This document shows, piece by piece, positions 12,201 through 21,233 of a stretch of 64,000 bases of DNA. The translations under genes and the position numbers were made by a program. Source of the DNA: Protonemura montana (Eukaryota > Arthropoda > Insecta > Plecoptera > Nemouridae). The stretch spans positions 1,786,201-1,850,200 of the forward strand of contig OX387603.1 in assembly GCA_947568835.1 (NCBI GenBank), given 5' to 3'. Numbering within the stretch: position 1 is the first letter of the stretch; each line of letters opens with the position of its first letter. The notes below the pieces were generated by a model. That model had not been told where the DNA came from and did no database searches. It saw only the letters and a list, made by a program, of their open reading frames with translations.

Positions 12201-15200
12201 AGCTCGCTCATGCTTGCGTATCTTCCTACATAATGCTACATTAGAGCTGTAAGAAATGAATGCCACTGTCGTACTCGCTCTTAGTTATGAAGGACGAACG
12301 TTGCGTTAGCTAGAAAATACAATACGTCTTTGTGTCTGTACCTTCGGCAGGACGGGCTGGCGCAGCCCTCTTTCTCGTAGATCTCGTAGAGGAGGTCGTC
12401 GACCAGGGAGAGGACGGTGCCCTCGCTTCCTTCCCGCGAGGACAACGACTCCCTGGACGGCGTCGGTGAGGTTACGGGGCTAGCGGTGATCCCCTCAGAC
12501 GAGATACCGCGTCCTACTGGGCGGAGAAACGGTCTAAGTTAGGTTATGTAAGACTTTATGACATCGTGCGCACCTGTGCACTGATTTGTGGTGTTTAACG
12601 ACGCACTGTTTGGACATCTGGCCATGCGGCACTGGTCTAATGGCGTCGGTGAATGAGTGGATGATGATCAACCTAATCTAGCCTAGAAGGGAGGAGGGGA
12701 AACTCGGTGCCGGCACGTAGTCTACTCTTGTCGAAGAGCACCAAGGGGACCACCGGCTTAACGTCCCTTCCGAAGGACGGTACAACGCGAACAACAGGAT
12801 TCCTCCACAAATCCATGCTGTCGAGAGGTTGATAAGCAAGGCGAGTGAAGTTGCTGTACTAACTTTCATCCCTCCAACCTCTCACCCGAACAGAACTGGT
12901 CATGTGTATGATGGTCAACCATCCAATACCTGACCCAGCACAGTGTTGCTTAACTTTCATCCCTCCAACCTCTCTCCCAAACAGAACTGGTTATGTGTAT
13001 GATGGTCACCCATCCAATACCTGACCCAGCGCAGTGTTGCTTAACTTCGGTGATCTCACGAGGACCAATGTTGCCAACACGACAAACTGGTTCGTTTTAG
13101 TTTTAAGGTATAAGGAAAGGTAAAATAACTAAGCTTTCCCAAGTTTTTTTTTAATTTAATATTTTTAAAACCCGGCTGCAAGAATTCTAAGATATTATTA
13201 TTTTTTTTTTTCTGAAGTACGCATTGTTTTTTTTGTATTTTATCTCTGAAATTGTCACCCTATAATAACTACGTGTACACCCATGTCCATGTTTTCCTGA
13301 GAGCGGTATTTTTGTGCGCTGTAATAGACCCAAGTTGGTTTCCAATCTACCTTCCCGCTAGGCTGGACACAAGGCTGGACACAAGGCTGGACACAAGGCT
13401 GGACACAAGGCTGGACACAAGGCTGGACACATGCGCCCTCGAGGGAATCCGGTGGGAAACAACCGCAACAGTACCTCGCTGACCAATGTGACAGTTTCAA
13501 CTCTGACCTTTCAAGCAGCAACACAATTCTAAAGCCGCGACTTACGAATTGTTGATTGATTGATTTGTGGTGTTTAAAATAGCACTGTTTTGACATCTGG
13601 TCATGCGGCACTGGTCTAATGGCGTCGGTCAATGAGTGGATGATGATGAACCTAAACTATCCTAGATGGAAAGCGGGGAAACCTGGTGCCGGCACGTAGC
13701 CTACTCCTGTCGAAGACCAAGGGGACCACCGACTTAACGTCCCTTCCGAAGGACGGTACAACGCGAACAACAGGATTCCTCCACAAATCCATGCTGTCGA
13801 GAGGTTGATAAGCAAGGCGAGTTAAGTTGCTGTACTAACTTTCATCCCTCCAACCTCTCTCCCGAACACAACTGGTCATGTGTATGATGGTCATGTGTAT
13901 GATGGTCATGTGTATGATGGTCATGTGTATGATGGTCATGTGTATGATGGTCATGTGTATGATGGTCATGTGTATGATGGTCATGTGTATGATGGTCATG
14001 TGTATGATGGTCATGTGTATGATGGTCATGTGTATGATGGTCATGTGTATGATGGTCATGTGTATGATGGTCATGTGTATGATAGTCATGTGTATGATGG
14101 TCATGTGTATGATGGTCATGTGTATGATGGTCACGTGTATGATGGTCATGTGCATGATGGTCATGACTATGATGGTCATGTGTATGATGGTCATGTGTAT
14201 GATGGTCATGTGTATGATGGTCATGTGTATGATAGTCATGTGTATGATGGTCATGTGTATGATGGTCATGTGTATGATGGTCATGTGTATGATAGTCATG
14301 TGTATGATGGTCATGTGTATGATGGTCATGTGTATGATGGTCACGTGTATGATGGTCATGTGCATGATGGTCATGACTATGATGGTCATGTGTATGATAG
14401 TCATGTGTATGATGGTCATGTGTATGATGGTCATGTGTATGATGGTCACGTGTATGATGGTCATGTGCATGATGGTCATGACTATGATGGTCATGTGTAT
14501 GATGGTCATGTGTATGATGGTCATGTGTATGATGGTCATGTGTATGATGGTCATATGTATGATGGTCATGTGTATGATGGTCATGTGTATGATGGTCACG
14601 TGTATGATGGTCATGTGTATGATGGTCATGTGTATGATGGTCACGTGTATGATGGTCATGCGTATGATGGTCATGTGTATGATGGTCACGTGTATGATGA
14701 ATTACAAAGTACACGCTTGCTTACCTCGTGTTGGGTCCAGCGCAGATTCAGAGAAAGCTCTTTGCACGGATTTCTTATGCAAACCGCAAGTCGTTGTTTC
14801 TTCGTTGCAGAACTCTTCGCCGATCTCCTCGAACTTGGAGAGTTGGACCCGACTTGCCCCGGTGTTGCTCGATGCCAGCTTGACTTTGATCGTCACGTCG
14901 GGAGTTGCCAGGCGACTCGGCGCTGAATTCTGTCTCTCAAAAACCTTCGTTTCGCCTTTAAACGCTACTTCATCGTGCCCCAGTTCTTGTTCCTTCTTCT
15001 CAGTCTCTTTCTCTTCGAAGACATCTTCGTCGTCCACGTTCCTTGTAAACAACTCGCTCAACTTGTCATCCTCAACGGGCTCTGATTTCGTCACAACATC
15101 GCCCGCACTTTTCCGCTTCCGTCTCTCACGTTTTTCCCTGCTTTTCTTTTCGATTGTCTCGATATCGAACGAGACTGAACGCACGATTCTGTTGCGCTGG

Positions 15201-15376
15201 CTTTTGAATGGTGTCGCCGTGTTCAACGACGCATTGACGTCGTCGTACAGGTAGGTGGGGGAGTCGTTCGATGACTGTCGTGAGATGACAAGGTTGCCGA
15301 AGACGGCGTGATGCAGGTGTCGAAGTTGACGGAGAGGGATCACGTCTGAAGTTTTCGGCGATGTAGATTTCCCCAT
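9109..15376 (-). CDS. TBC1D30: TBC1D30-like Rab GTPase-activating protein, N-terminal part (4 exons)
   Basis: Gene-level entry. Coding exons on the minus strand are 15376-14725, 12513-12342, 10568-10438 and 9273-9109; splice phases 1, 2, 1, 1 agree at every junction, giving 373 codons so far. Residues 1-217 are low-complexity and charged, rich in Ser, Lys and Glu. Residues 254-264 (LVDDLLYEIYE) and 320-373 (a helical block ending ALSEKR) match the N-terminal region of TBC1D30, where a similar helix precedes the TBC domain and ends QAVSQKR. In that family the TBC domain promotes GTP hydrolysis by Rabs, including Rab8 at cilia. The catalytic domain is not visible here; its exons would lie below 9109. 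Start: ATG at 15376-15374 in context GAAAATGG. Introns carry SINEs and minisatellites. The family call rests on memory of the pattern, not on a search. Confidence 0.68.
9313..10415. repeat. 68-bp minisatellite, array 1 (intronic)
   Basis: About 16 copies of a 68-bp unit containing ccttgtcactttgacacact, gtgttggctgctcctgtcca and acagcaccaaggaccggcca. Copies are over 95% alike by eye. The array fills most of the intron between TBC1D30-like exons 3 and 4. The same unit, inverted, forms the array at 56365-57984. The repeated 63-aa open frames offset by 68 bp are shadows. Confidence 0.97.
10438..10568 (-). CDS. TBC1D30: TBC1D30-like gene, exon 3
   Basis: 131 bp; acceptor GTCGAGCAG|G and donor ACCAAAG|GTAAGA. 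Enters with 1 base and leaves with 1. It encodes YSNSSVAESDYWSNTSYLPN followed by GHKIGDQRRPSHQFMQASRL. The donor-side intron starts about 20 bp from the 68-bp minisatellite. Confidence 0.75.
10898..11895. repeat. 41-bp minisatellite, array 1 (intronic)
   Basis: About 24 copies of a 41-bp unit (ccagctgatctcaaataacc, tggatagagcataggatcca). Each unit carries BamHI-like ggatcc and PvuII-like cagctg sites except for variants. It is in the intron between TBC1D30-like exons 2 and 3. The inverted counterpart lies at 52480-53380. Confidence 0.97.
12342..12513 (-). CDS. TBC1D30: TBC1D30-like gene, exon 2 (tandem CAGTAG acceptor)
   Basis: 172 bp between acceptor ...CCCAGTAG| and donor CGAAG|GTACAG; enters with 2 bases and leaves with 2. 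It encodes RGISSEGITASPVTSPTPSR, then a Ser/Glu stretch and SLVDDLLYEIYE. A second in-frame acceptor lies 3 bp upstream (CAG| at 12516), adding one codon, a NAGNAG-type choice. Confidence 0.78.
12583..13096 (-). mobile_element. 5S-rRNA-derived SINE, minus orientation
   Basis: Read on the minus strand, the head (about 13096 downward) resembles the internal half of 5S rRNA: gatcaccgaagttaagcaac, then caggtattggatgggtgacc, corresponding to the A-box and C-box promoter region of a 5S gene. The 91-bp segment is present about twice. A unique tail follows with ccttcggaagggacgttaag and a 3' end gcgtcgttaaacaccacaaa. It lies in TBC1D30-like intron 1. Confidence 0.85.
13359..13432. repeat. 12-bp tandem repeat
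   Basis: About six copies of aggctggacaca, encoding an in-frame LDTR repeat if translated. Intronic; no gene inferred. Confidence 0.9.
13543..13873 (-). mobile_element. 5S-derived SINE, 3' portion, minus orientation
   Basis: SINE tail with an (aatc)n-like end at 13543-13560, continuing to the 91-bp segment, where it runs directly into the 15-bp array. The array motif is itself part of the 91-bp segment. Confidence 0.85.
13874..14700. repeat. 15-bp minisatellite derived from the SINE
   Basis: About 55 copies of ggtcatgtgtatgat with point variants (cacgtg, gcatga, gactat, atagtc). A higher-order unit recurs around 14125, 14335 and 14445 (cacgtgtat, gtgcatgat, gactatgat). The unit equals the gtcatgtgtatgatggtc stretch in every 5S-SINE 91-bp segment, so the array arose inside a SINE copy. 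Open frames of 284-458 codons across it are shadows. Confidence 0.96.
14725..15376 (-). CDS. TBC1D30: TBC1D30-like gene, coding exon 1
   Basis: 652 bp from ATG (15376) to donor CACGAG|GTAAGC, ending in phase 1. It encodes 217 residues starting MGKSTSPKTSDVIPLRQLRH, with a basic/acidic middle (EKKSREKRERRKRKS) and no predicted membrane segment. The 15-bp array ends only 25 bp past the donor (14700). The frame continues 11 codons into the intron before stopping. Confidence 0.8.
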
Positions 15377-15568
15377 TTTCTTCTAGTGACTCTATTGAAA
15401 AAAATGGAAAACAAAATCAGTGTGCTGCATGGTAATCAAAGACATGAAAAGAAATGGCTGCCCATCATCGATGTGAATGACCCAAGTTAATTGAGTGCAA
15501 ACTTTTCTAATTGGTGCCGGTACCATCCTGGTAGGAAGCCTGTCACAATCGCAAACGCAAAACATGGC
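15377..15568. other. Sequence upstream of TBC1D30-like start codon
   Basis: Short AT-rich stretch that would hold the 5' UTR or a 5' intron. The minus sequence just before the ATG is CACTAGAAGAAAATGG. No TATA box or initiator stands out. Confidence 0.3.
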
Positions 15569-16819
15569 TTATTATTGGGTTTTAACGACGCACTTTTTTG
15601 ATATCGTGACCTTTGCCACTTAATGGAGGCGGCGAATGACCCATCCAATTACCGACCCAACGCAATGTTGCTTAACTTCGGTGATCTCACGAGGACCGGA
15701 GTTTCCAACACGCCAAACCGTTCGGTGGTCACCCATTCAATACCTGACCCAGCGCAGTGTTTCTTAACTTTCATCGCTCCAACCTCTCTCCCGAACAGAA
15801 CTGGTCATGTGTATGATAGTCACCCATCCAATACCTGACCCAGCGCAGTGTTGCTTAACTTTCATCCCTCCAACCTCTCTCCCGAATAGAACTGGTCATG
15901 TGTATGATGGTCACCCATCCAATACCTGACCCAGCGCAGTGTTGCTGAAATTTCATCCCTCCAACCTCTCTCCCGAACAGAACTGGTCATGTGTATGATA
16001 GTCACCCATCCAATACCTGACCCAGCGCAGTGTTGCTTAACTTTCATCCCTCCAACCTCTCTCCCGAATAGAACTGGTCATGTGTATGATGGTCACCCAT
16101 CCAATACCTGACCCAGCGCAGTGTTGCTGAAATTTCATCCCTCCAACCTCTCTCCCGAACAGAACTGGTCATGTGTATGATGGTCATCCATCCAATACCT
16201 GACCCAGTGCAGTGTTGCTTAACTTTCATCCCTCCAACCTCTCTCCCGAACAGAACTGGTCATGTGTATGATGGTCACCCATCCAATACCTGACTCAGCG
16301 CAGTGTTGCTTAACTTTCATCCCTCCAACCTCTCTCCCGAACAGAACTGGTCATGTGTATGATGGTCATCCATCCAATACCTGACCCAGTGCAGTGTTGC
16401 TTAACTTTCATCCCTCCAACCTCTCTCCCGAACAGAACTGGTCATGTGTATGATGGTCACCCATCCAATACCTGACTCAGCGCAGTGTTGCTTAACTTTC
16501 ATCCCTCCAACCTCTCTCCCGAACAGAACTGGTCATGTGTATGATGGTCACCCATCCAATACCTGACTCAGCGCAGTTTTGCTTAACTTTCATCCCTCCA
16601 ACCTCTCTCCCGAACAGAACTGGTCATGTGTATGATGGTCACCCATCCAATACCTGACCCAGCGCAGTTTTGCTTAACTTTCATCCCTCCAACCTCTCTC
16701 CCGAACAGAACTGGTCATGTGTATGATGGTCACCCATCCAATACCTGACTCAGCGCAGTGTTGCCTAACTTTAGTTATCTCACGAGGACCGGTGTTTCCA
16801 ACACGGCAAACAGTTCGGT
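15569..16819 (-). mobile_element. 5S-derived SINE with about 12 tandem 91-bp segments, minus orientation
   Basis: Starts with a truncated 3' end (gggttttaacgacgcacttt) and a nearby 5S-like head, followed by about a dozen 91-bp segments and a second head with taactttagttatctcacga and gttcggta. Segments differ by single bases shared between alternate copies (gaatag/gaacag; tgctgaaat/tgcttaact), suggesting duplication in two-segment blocks. The whole sits just upstream of the TBC1D30-like start codon. Confidence 0.87.
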
Positions 16820-17856
16820 AGCGTGCAAGAAGCACGTAACTTAAAAACCGCACGTGATTGAAGTACAAACATGAAGAGAGATCAATCAAGGAAAGCTGGG
16901 AAATGTCATTGAACGCAGAATACAGCGACCGAGGGCAGATTTAGTTGAAACTTCCTTGTGTACGTCGATCTAATCAGTCTGTTTACATACATGAGGAAAA
17001 ACTCACTCGGAAAACACACTGTGGAAGGTAGGGCCAAGTCGAAGGGATATTTGTTTCATAATTAAATTAAAATATAGGTTAGTTAAACATAGGTCATTTA
17101 AATACAATGCAGTAAACACGGCCATTAAGGCGTGTTCTGTTCGGTAGAGAAGTTGGAGGGATGAAAGTTTAGCAACTAAAAGAAATGTGAAAGATAACGG
17201 TTTGATCTTTCCAACGGTTCCAAGCCAAGCCAGCTTTAAATCATTAAAATACAGCTGCATAAAATCTACTCCCAACAAAAAAGATCCTCTAAAAGTAAGT
17301 TTTATGATTGGGTTTAAAGTTGTACAATATTAGTCTAGTTCAGTAACCTTTCGGCTTTCGAGTTCGCTCGGCTGGAAGTTCGACATTGCACGCTAATAAA
17401 ACTAGGAACTCCAAGCGAAAATATAACCGAACAAATTTACTCTCTTCCAACCAAAGTTGATATAAAACTGAAATTGAAAATCTACCGAAATAACAGTAAA
17501 TATAATTACCCAACTCAAACACGTCCGCGAAATGTTAATTAACAAAGGACCAGACAATTAATAATTAGCGACATTGTTACACGATTCACCGTTCGGTTTC
17601 AACCTCCTCGAGCTGCACACTCGACTGAGCCAATATTGTTGCGTACAACGTTTAAAACACGGAAGTCGGTTGGCTCTTATCACTTCCTGTTTCTGTTGAT
17701 AGCGCAAACAGAACAATATTTTAGCTGTCAAAGAATATGTGCAGTAATCAGGTGAATTACAGTCAAATTTGTTTATCAATTTTTCTAGTGATTAAAGAAA
17801 GATCGATGCTTGTTTTGTGACTAATTACTAGTCCTTCAGAGTTACGACAAACCAGA
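16820..17856. other. Unassigned AT-rich intergenic sequence
   Basis: No gene seen. A 5S-SINE scrap (gttctgttcggtagagaagt) is at about 17126-17172. Confidence 0.5.
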
Positions 17857-18321
17857 AGGTTAAGCAACACTGCGCTGAGTCAGGTATTGGATGGGTGACC
17901 ATCATACACATGACCAGTTCAGTTTGGGAGAGAGGTTGGAGGGATGAAAGTTAAGTAACACTGCGCTGGATCAGGTATTGTATGGGTGACCATCATACAC
18001 ATGACCAGTTCTGTTCGAGAGAGAGGTTGGAGGGATGAAAGTTAGTACAGCAACTTCACTCGCCTTGCTTATCAACCTCTCGACAGCATGGATTTGTGAA
18101 GGAATCCTGTTGTTCACGTTGTACCGTCCTTCGGAAGGGACGTTAAGCCGGTGGTCCCCTTGGTCTTCGACAGGAGTAGGCCACGTGCCTACACCGGGTT
18201 TTCCCTCCCCCTTTCTAGGCTAGGTTAGGTACATCATCATCATCCACTCATTCACCGACGCCATTAGACCAGTGCCGCATGGCCAGATGTCAAAACAGTG
18301 CTTCGTTAAACCCCAATAACA
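17857..18321 (+). mobile_element. 5S-derived SINE, plus orientation, near full length
   Basis: Two 91-bp segments followed by the complete unique tail, ending gcttcgttaaaccccaataac. The tail frame starting at 18035 ([20 protein letters not shown]) recurs in other SINE copies and looks like a signal peptide, but it is a by-product of the SINE sequence. Confidence 0.88.
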
Positions 18322-18660
18322 AATTAATTGAGGTAAACTTGGTGGACAGAACATAAAGAACTAAGGCCAGGTTATCAATTGCTCCACTCATCAATCCAGA
18401 CTTAACCAGTTATAAACCATCACCAAGGACAACGCTTAGTCTCGAGTTTGTGGTCAATGGAGTTCCGTGTTTACCAGCGAACGCGATTCAGGAAACACAA
18501 ACAAAATAGAGATTATTTATCGCGCCCCGCTGGAGTACAAACGTGTTTCTGGTTTGAAAACTTTATGAACAGCATCGAGCATGGAGGGTTGCAGTTTGCA
18601 GATGAATCGAACAAGACTTGGCGTCGAACCGTGGTACTTTGAGATTGGTAATAATACTGC

Positions 18661-19062
18661 GCAAGAACGAAAAACAAAGACATTCACGATTTTAATCCAA
18701 GAGGAGGGCAAAATAACCGACAGCTAAGAACGAGACTTAAAATTACACAAATTACACCAAAAAGCGTAGGAGCAAAGATTTTTTACAAACTACCAGAAAA
18801 TATTGAAAGTTACAACATCAAGTGGTCAGTTTTTAAAACAATGACAAAACTATTTTAATTGAATCGTGGTTTTTATACAAAATACGAATTTGAATCGACA
18901 AGGGATTTGTAAATGTGATCATTGCGTAGCTTTTATTTGAATTTTAAGACCTAATAAATGTTGACTTCTTTCCATGCTCATTTACATTGACCAAGAGTTC
19001 TTTTTTTGTCTGTATTTAAAGAAATGGAAAAAATAAAAATATAATTGAATTGAATTGAACTT
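18661..19062 (+). mobile_element. 3' end of a non-LTR retrotransposon
   Basis: An open frame to a TAA at 18856-18858 reads ARTKNKDIHDFNPRGGQNNR ... KSVGAKIFYKLPENIESYNI, the pattern found at the C-terminus of reverse transcriptases of CR1/L2/Jockey-like elements (a basic stretch, then 'G-x-K-x-[YF]-N/K-x-LP-x-x-I'). It is followed by an AT-rich 3' UTR and a short (TTGAA)n tail at about 19040-19062. The 5' part is missing. Confidence 0.55.
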
Positions 19063-19104
19063 TGCCGACCGCAAAAAGACTTTTAATTAGTGTTCATTGC
19101 ATTA

Positions 19105-19181
19105 AAACGCGTGTGAAAACTGATTGAAAGCTGGCGTCCGGTGATTGCAGCTAAGATTGGTACTCGAAAACAAAACAAAAC
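19105..19181 (+). repeat. 77-bp direct repeat flanking the 15/16-bp array (left copy)
   Basis: Matches 21157-21233 at 75 of 77 positions (the only difference is gcagct versus gctcct). The pair brackets the array exactly on its left side and lies 67 bp beyond it on its right. Confidence 0.93.
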
Positions 19182-21089
19182 GTCCATCCCACATCCAATC
19201 CATCCCACATCCCGTCTAGGCACATCCAGTCTAGGCACATCCAGTCCATCCCACATCCAGTCTAGGCACATCCAGTCTAGGCACATCCAGTCTAGGCACA
19301 TCCAGTCTAGGCACATCCAGTCTAGGCACATCCAGTCCATCCCACATCCAGTCTAGGCACATCCAGTCTAGGCACATCCAGTCTAGGCACATCCAGTCTA
19401 GGCACATCCAGTCTAGGCACATCCAGTCTAGGCACATCCAGTCTAGGCACATCCAGTCTAGGCACATCCAGTCTAGGCACATCCAGTCTAGGCACATCCG
19501 GTCTAGGCACATCCAGTCTAGGCACATCCAGTCTAGGCACATCCAGTCTAGGCACATCCAGTCTAGGCACATCCAGTCTAGGCACATCCAGTCTAGGCAC
19601 ATCCAGTCTAGGCACATCCAGTCTAGGCACATCCAGTCTAGGCACATCCAGTCTAGGCACATCCAGTCTAGGCACATCCAGTCTAGGCACATCCAGTCTA
19701 GGCACATCCAGTCTAGGCACATCCAGTCTAGGCACATCCAGTCTAGGCACATCCAGTCAAGGCACATCCAGTCTAGGCACATCCAGTCTAGGCACATCCA
19801 GTCTAGGCACATCCAGTCTAGGCACATCCAGTCCATCCCACATCCAGTCTAGGCACATCCAGTCTAGGCACATCCAGTCTAGGCACATCCAGTCTAGGCA
19901 CATCCAGTCTAGGCACATCCAGTCTAGGCACATCCAGTCCAGGCACATCCAGTCTAGGCACATCCAGTCTAGGCACATCCAGTCTAGGCACATCCAGTCT
20001 AGGCACATCCAGTCTAGGAACATCCAGTCTAGGCACATCCAGTCTAGGCACATCCAGTCCATCCCACATCCAGTCTAGGCACATCCAGTCCATCCCACAT
20101 CCCGTCTAGGCACATCCAGTCTAGGCACATCCAGTCTAGGCACATCCAGTCTAGGCACATCCAGTCTAGGCACATCCAGTCTAGGCACATCCAGTCCAGG
20201 CACATCCAGTCTAGGCACATCCAGTCTAGGCACATCCAGTCTAGGCACATCCAGTCTAGGCACATCCAGTCTAGGCACATCCAGTCTAGGCACATCCAGT
20301 CTAGGCACATCCAGTCTAGGCACATCCAGTCTAGGCACATCCAGTCTAGGCACATCCAGTCTAGGCACATCCAGTCTAGGCACATCCAGTCCATCCCACA
20401 TCCAGTCTAGGCACATCCAGTCTAGGCACATCCAGTCCATCCCACATCCAGTCTAGGCACATCCAGTCTAGGCACATCCAGTCTAGGCACATCCAGTCTA
20501 GGCACATCCAGTCTAGGCACATCCAGTCTAGGCACATCCAGTCTAGGCACATCCAGTCTAGGCACATCCAGTCCATCCCACATCCAGTCTAGGCACATCC
20601 AGTCTAGGCACATCCAGTCTAGGCACATCCAGTCTAGGCACATCCAGTCTAGGCACATCCAGTCCATCCCACATCCAGTCTAGGCACATCCAGTCTAGGC
20701 ACATCCAGTCTAGGCACATCCAGTCTAGGCACATCCAGTCTAGGCACATCCAGTCTAGGAACATCCCGTCTAGGCACATCCAGTCTAGGCACATCCAGTC
20801 CATCCCACATCCAGTCTAGGCACATCCAGTCTAGGCACATCCAGTCTAGGCACATCCAGTCTAGGCACATCCCGTCTAGGCACATCCAGTCTAGGCACAT
20901 CCAGTCCATCCCACATCCAGTCTAGGCACATCCAGTCTAGGCACATCCAGTCTAGGCACATCCAGTCTAGGCACATCCAGTCTAGGCACATCCAGTCTAG
21001 GCACATCCAGTCTAGGCACATCCAGTCTAGGCACATCCAGTCCATCCCACATCCAGTCTAGGCACATCCAGTCTAGGCACATCCCGTCC
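19182..21089. repeat. 15/16-bp minisatellite between direct repeats
   Basis: About 125 copies of cacatccagtctagg (15 bp), interrupted irregularly by a 16-bp variant cacatccagtccatcc, which moves the reading frame. Variants ccggtc, cccgtc and gtcaagg mark single copies. Open frames of Asp-Trp-Met-Cys-Leu or Val-Pro-Arg-Leu-Asp type are shadows. Confidence 0.97.
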
Positions 21090-21156
21090 CTTGGGATTTT
21101 CATTTCAGTGCAAATAGTTTTTTTTTACATTTTCCAAGTTTTTGGGATAAAATAAC

Positions 21157-21233
21157 AAACGCGTGTGAAAACTGATTGAAAGCTGGCGTCCGGTGATTGC
21201 TCCTAAGATTGGTACTCGAAAACAAAACAAAAC
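21157..21233 (+). repeat. 77-bp direct repeat flanking the array (right copy)
   Basis: Second copy of the 19105-19181 sequence. The two copies are 2052 bp apart. Confidence 0.93.

Noticed and set aside
18035-18223. 62-63-aa frame [20 protein letters not shown]... seen at eight or so places, looking like a signal peptide
   Set aside because: It always coincides with the SINE tail; differences between copies are mostly amino-acid changing, so it is not a protein family.
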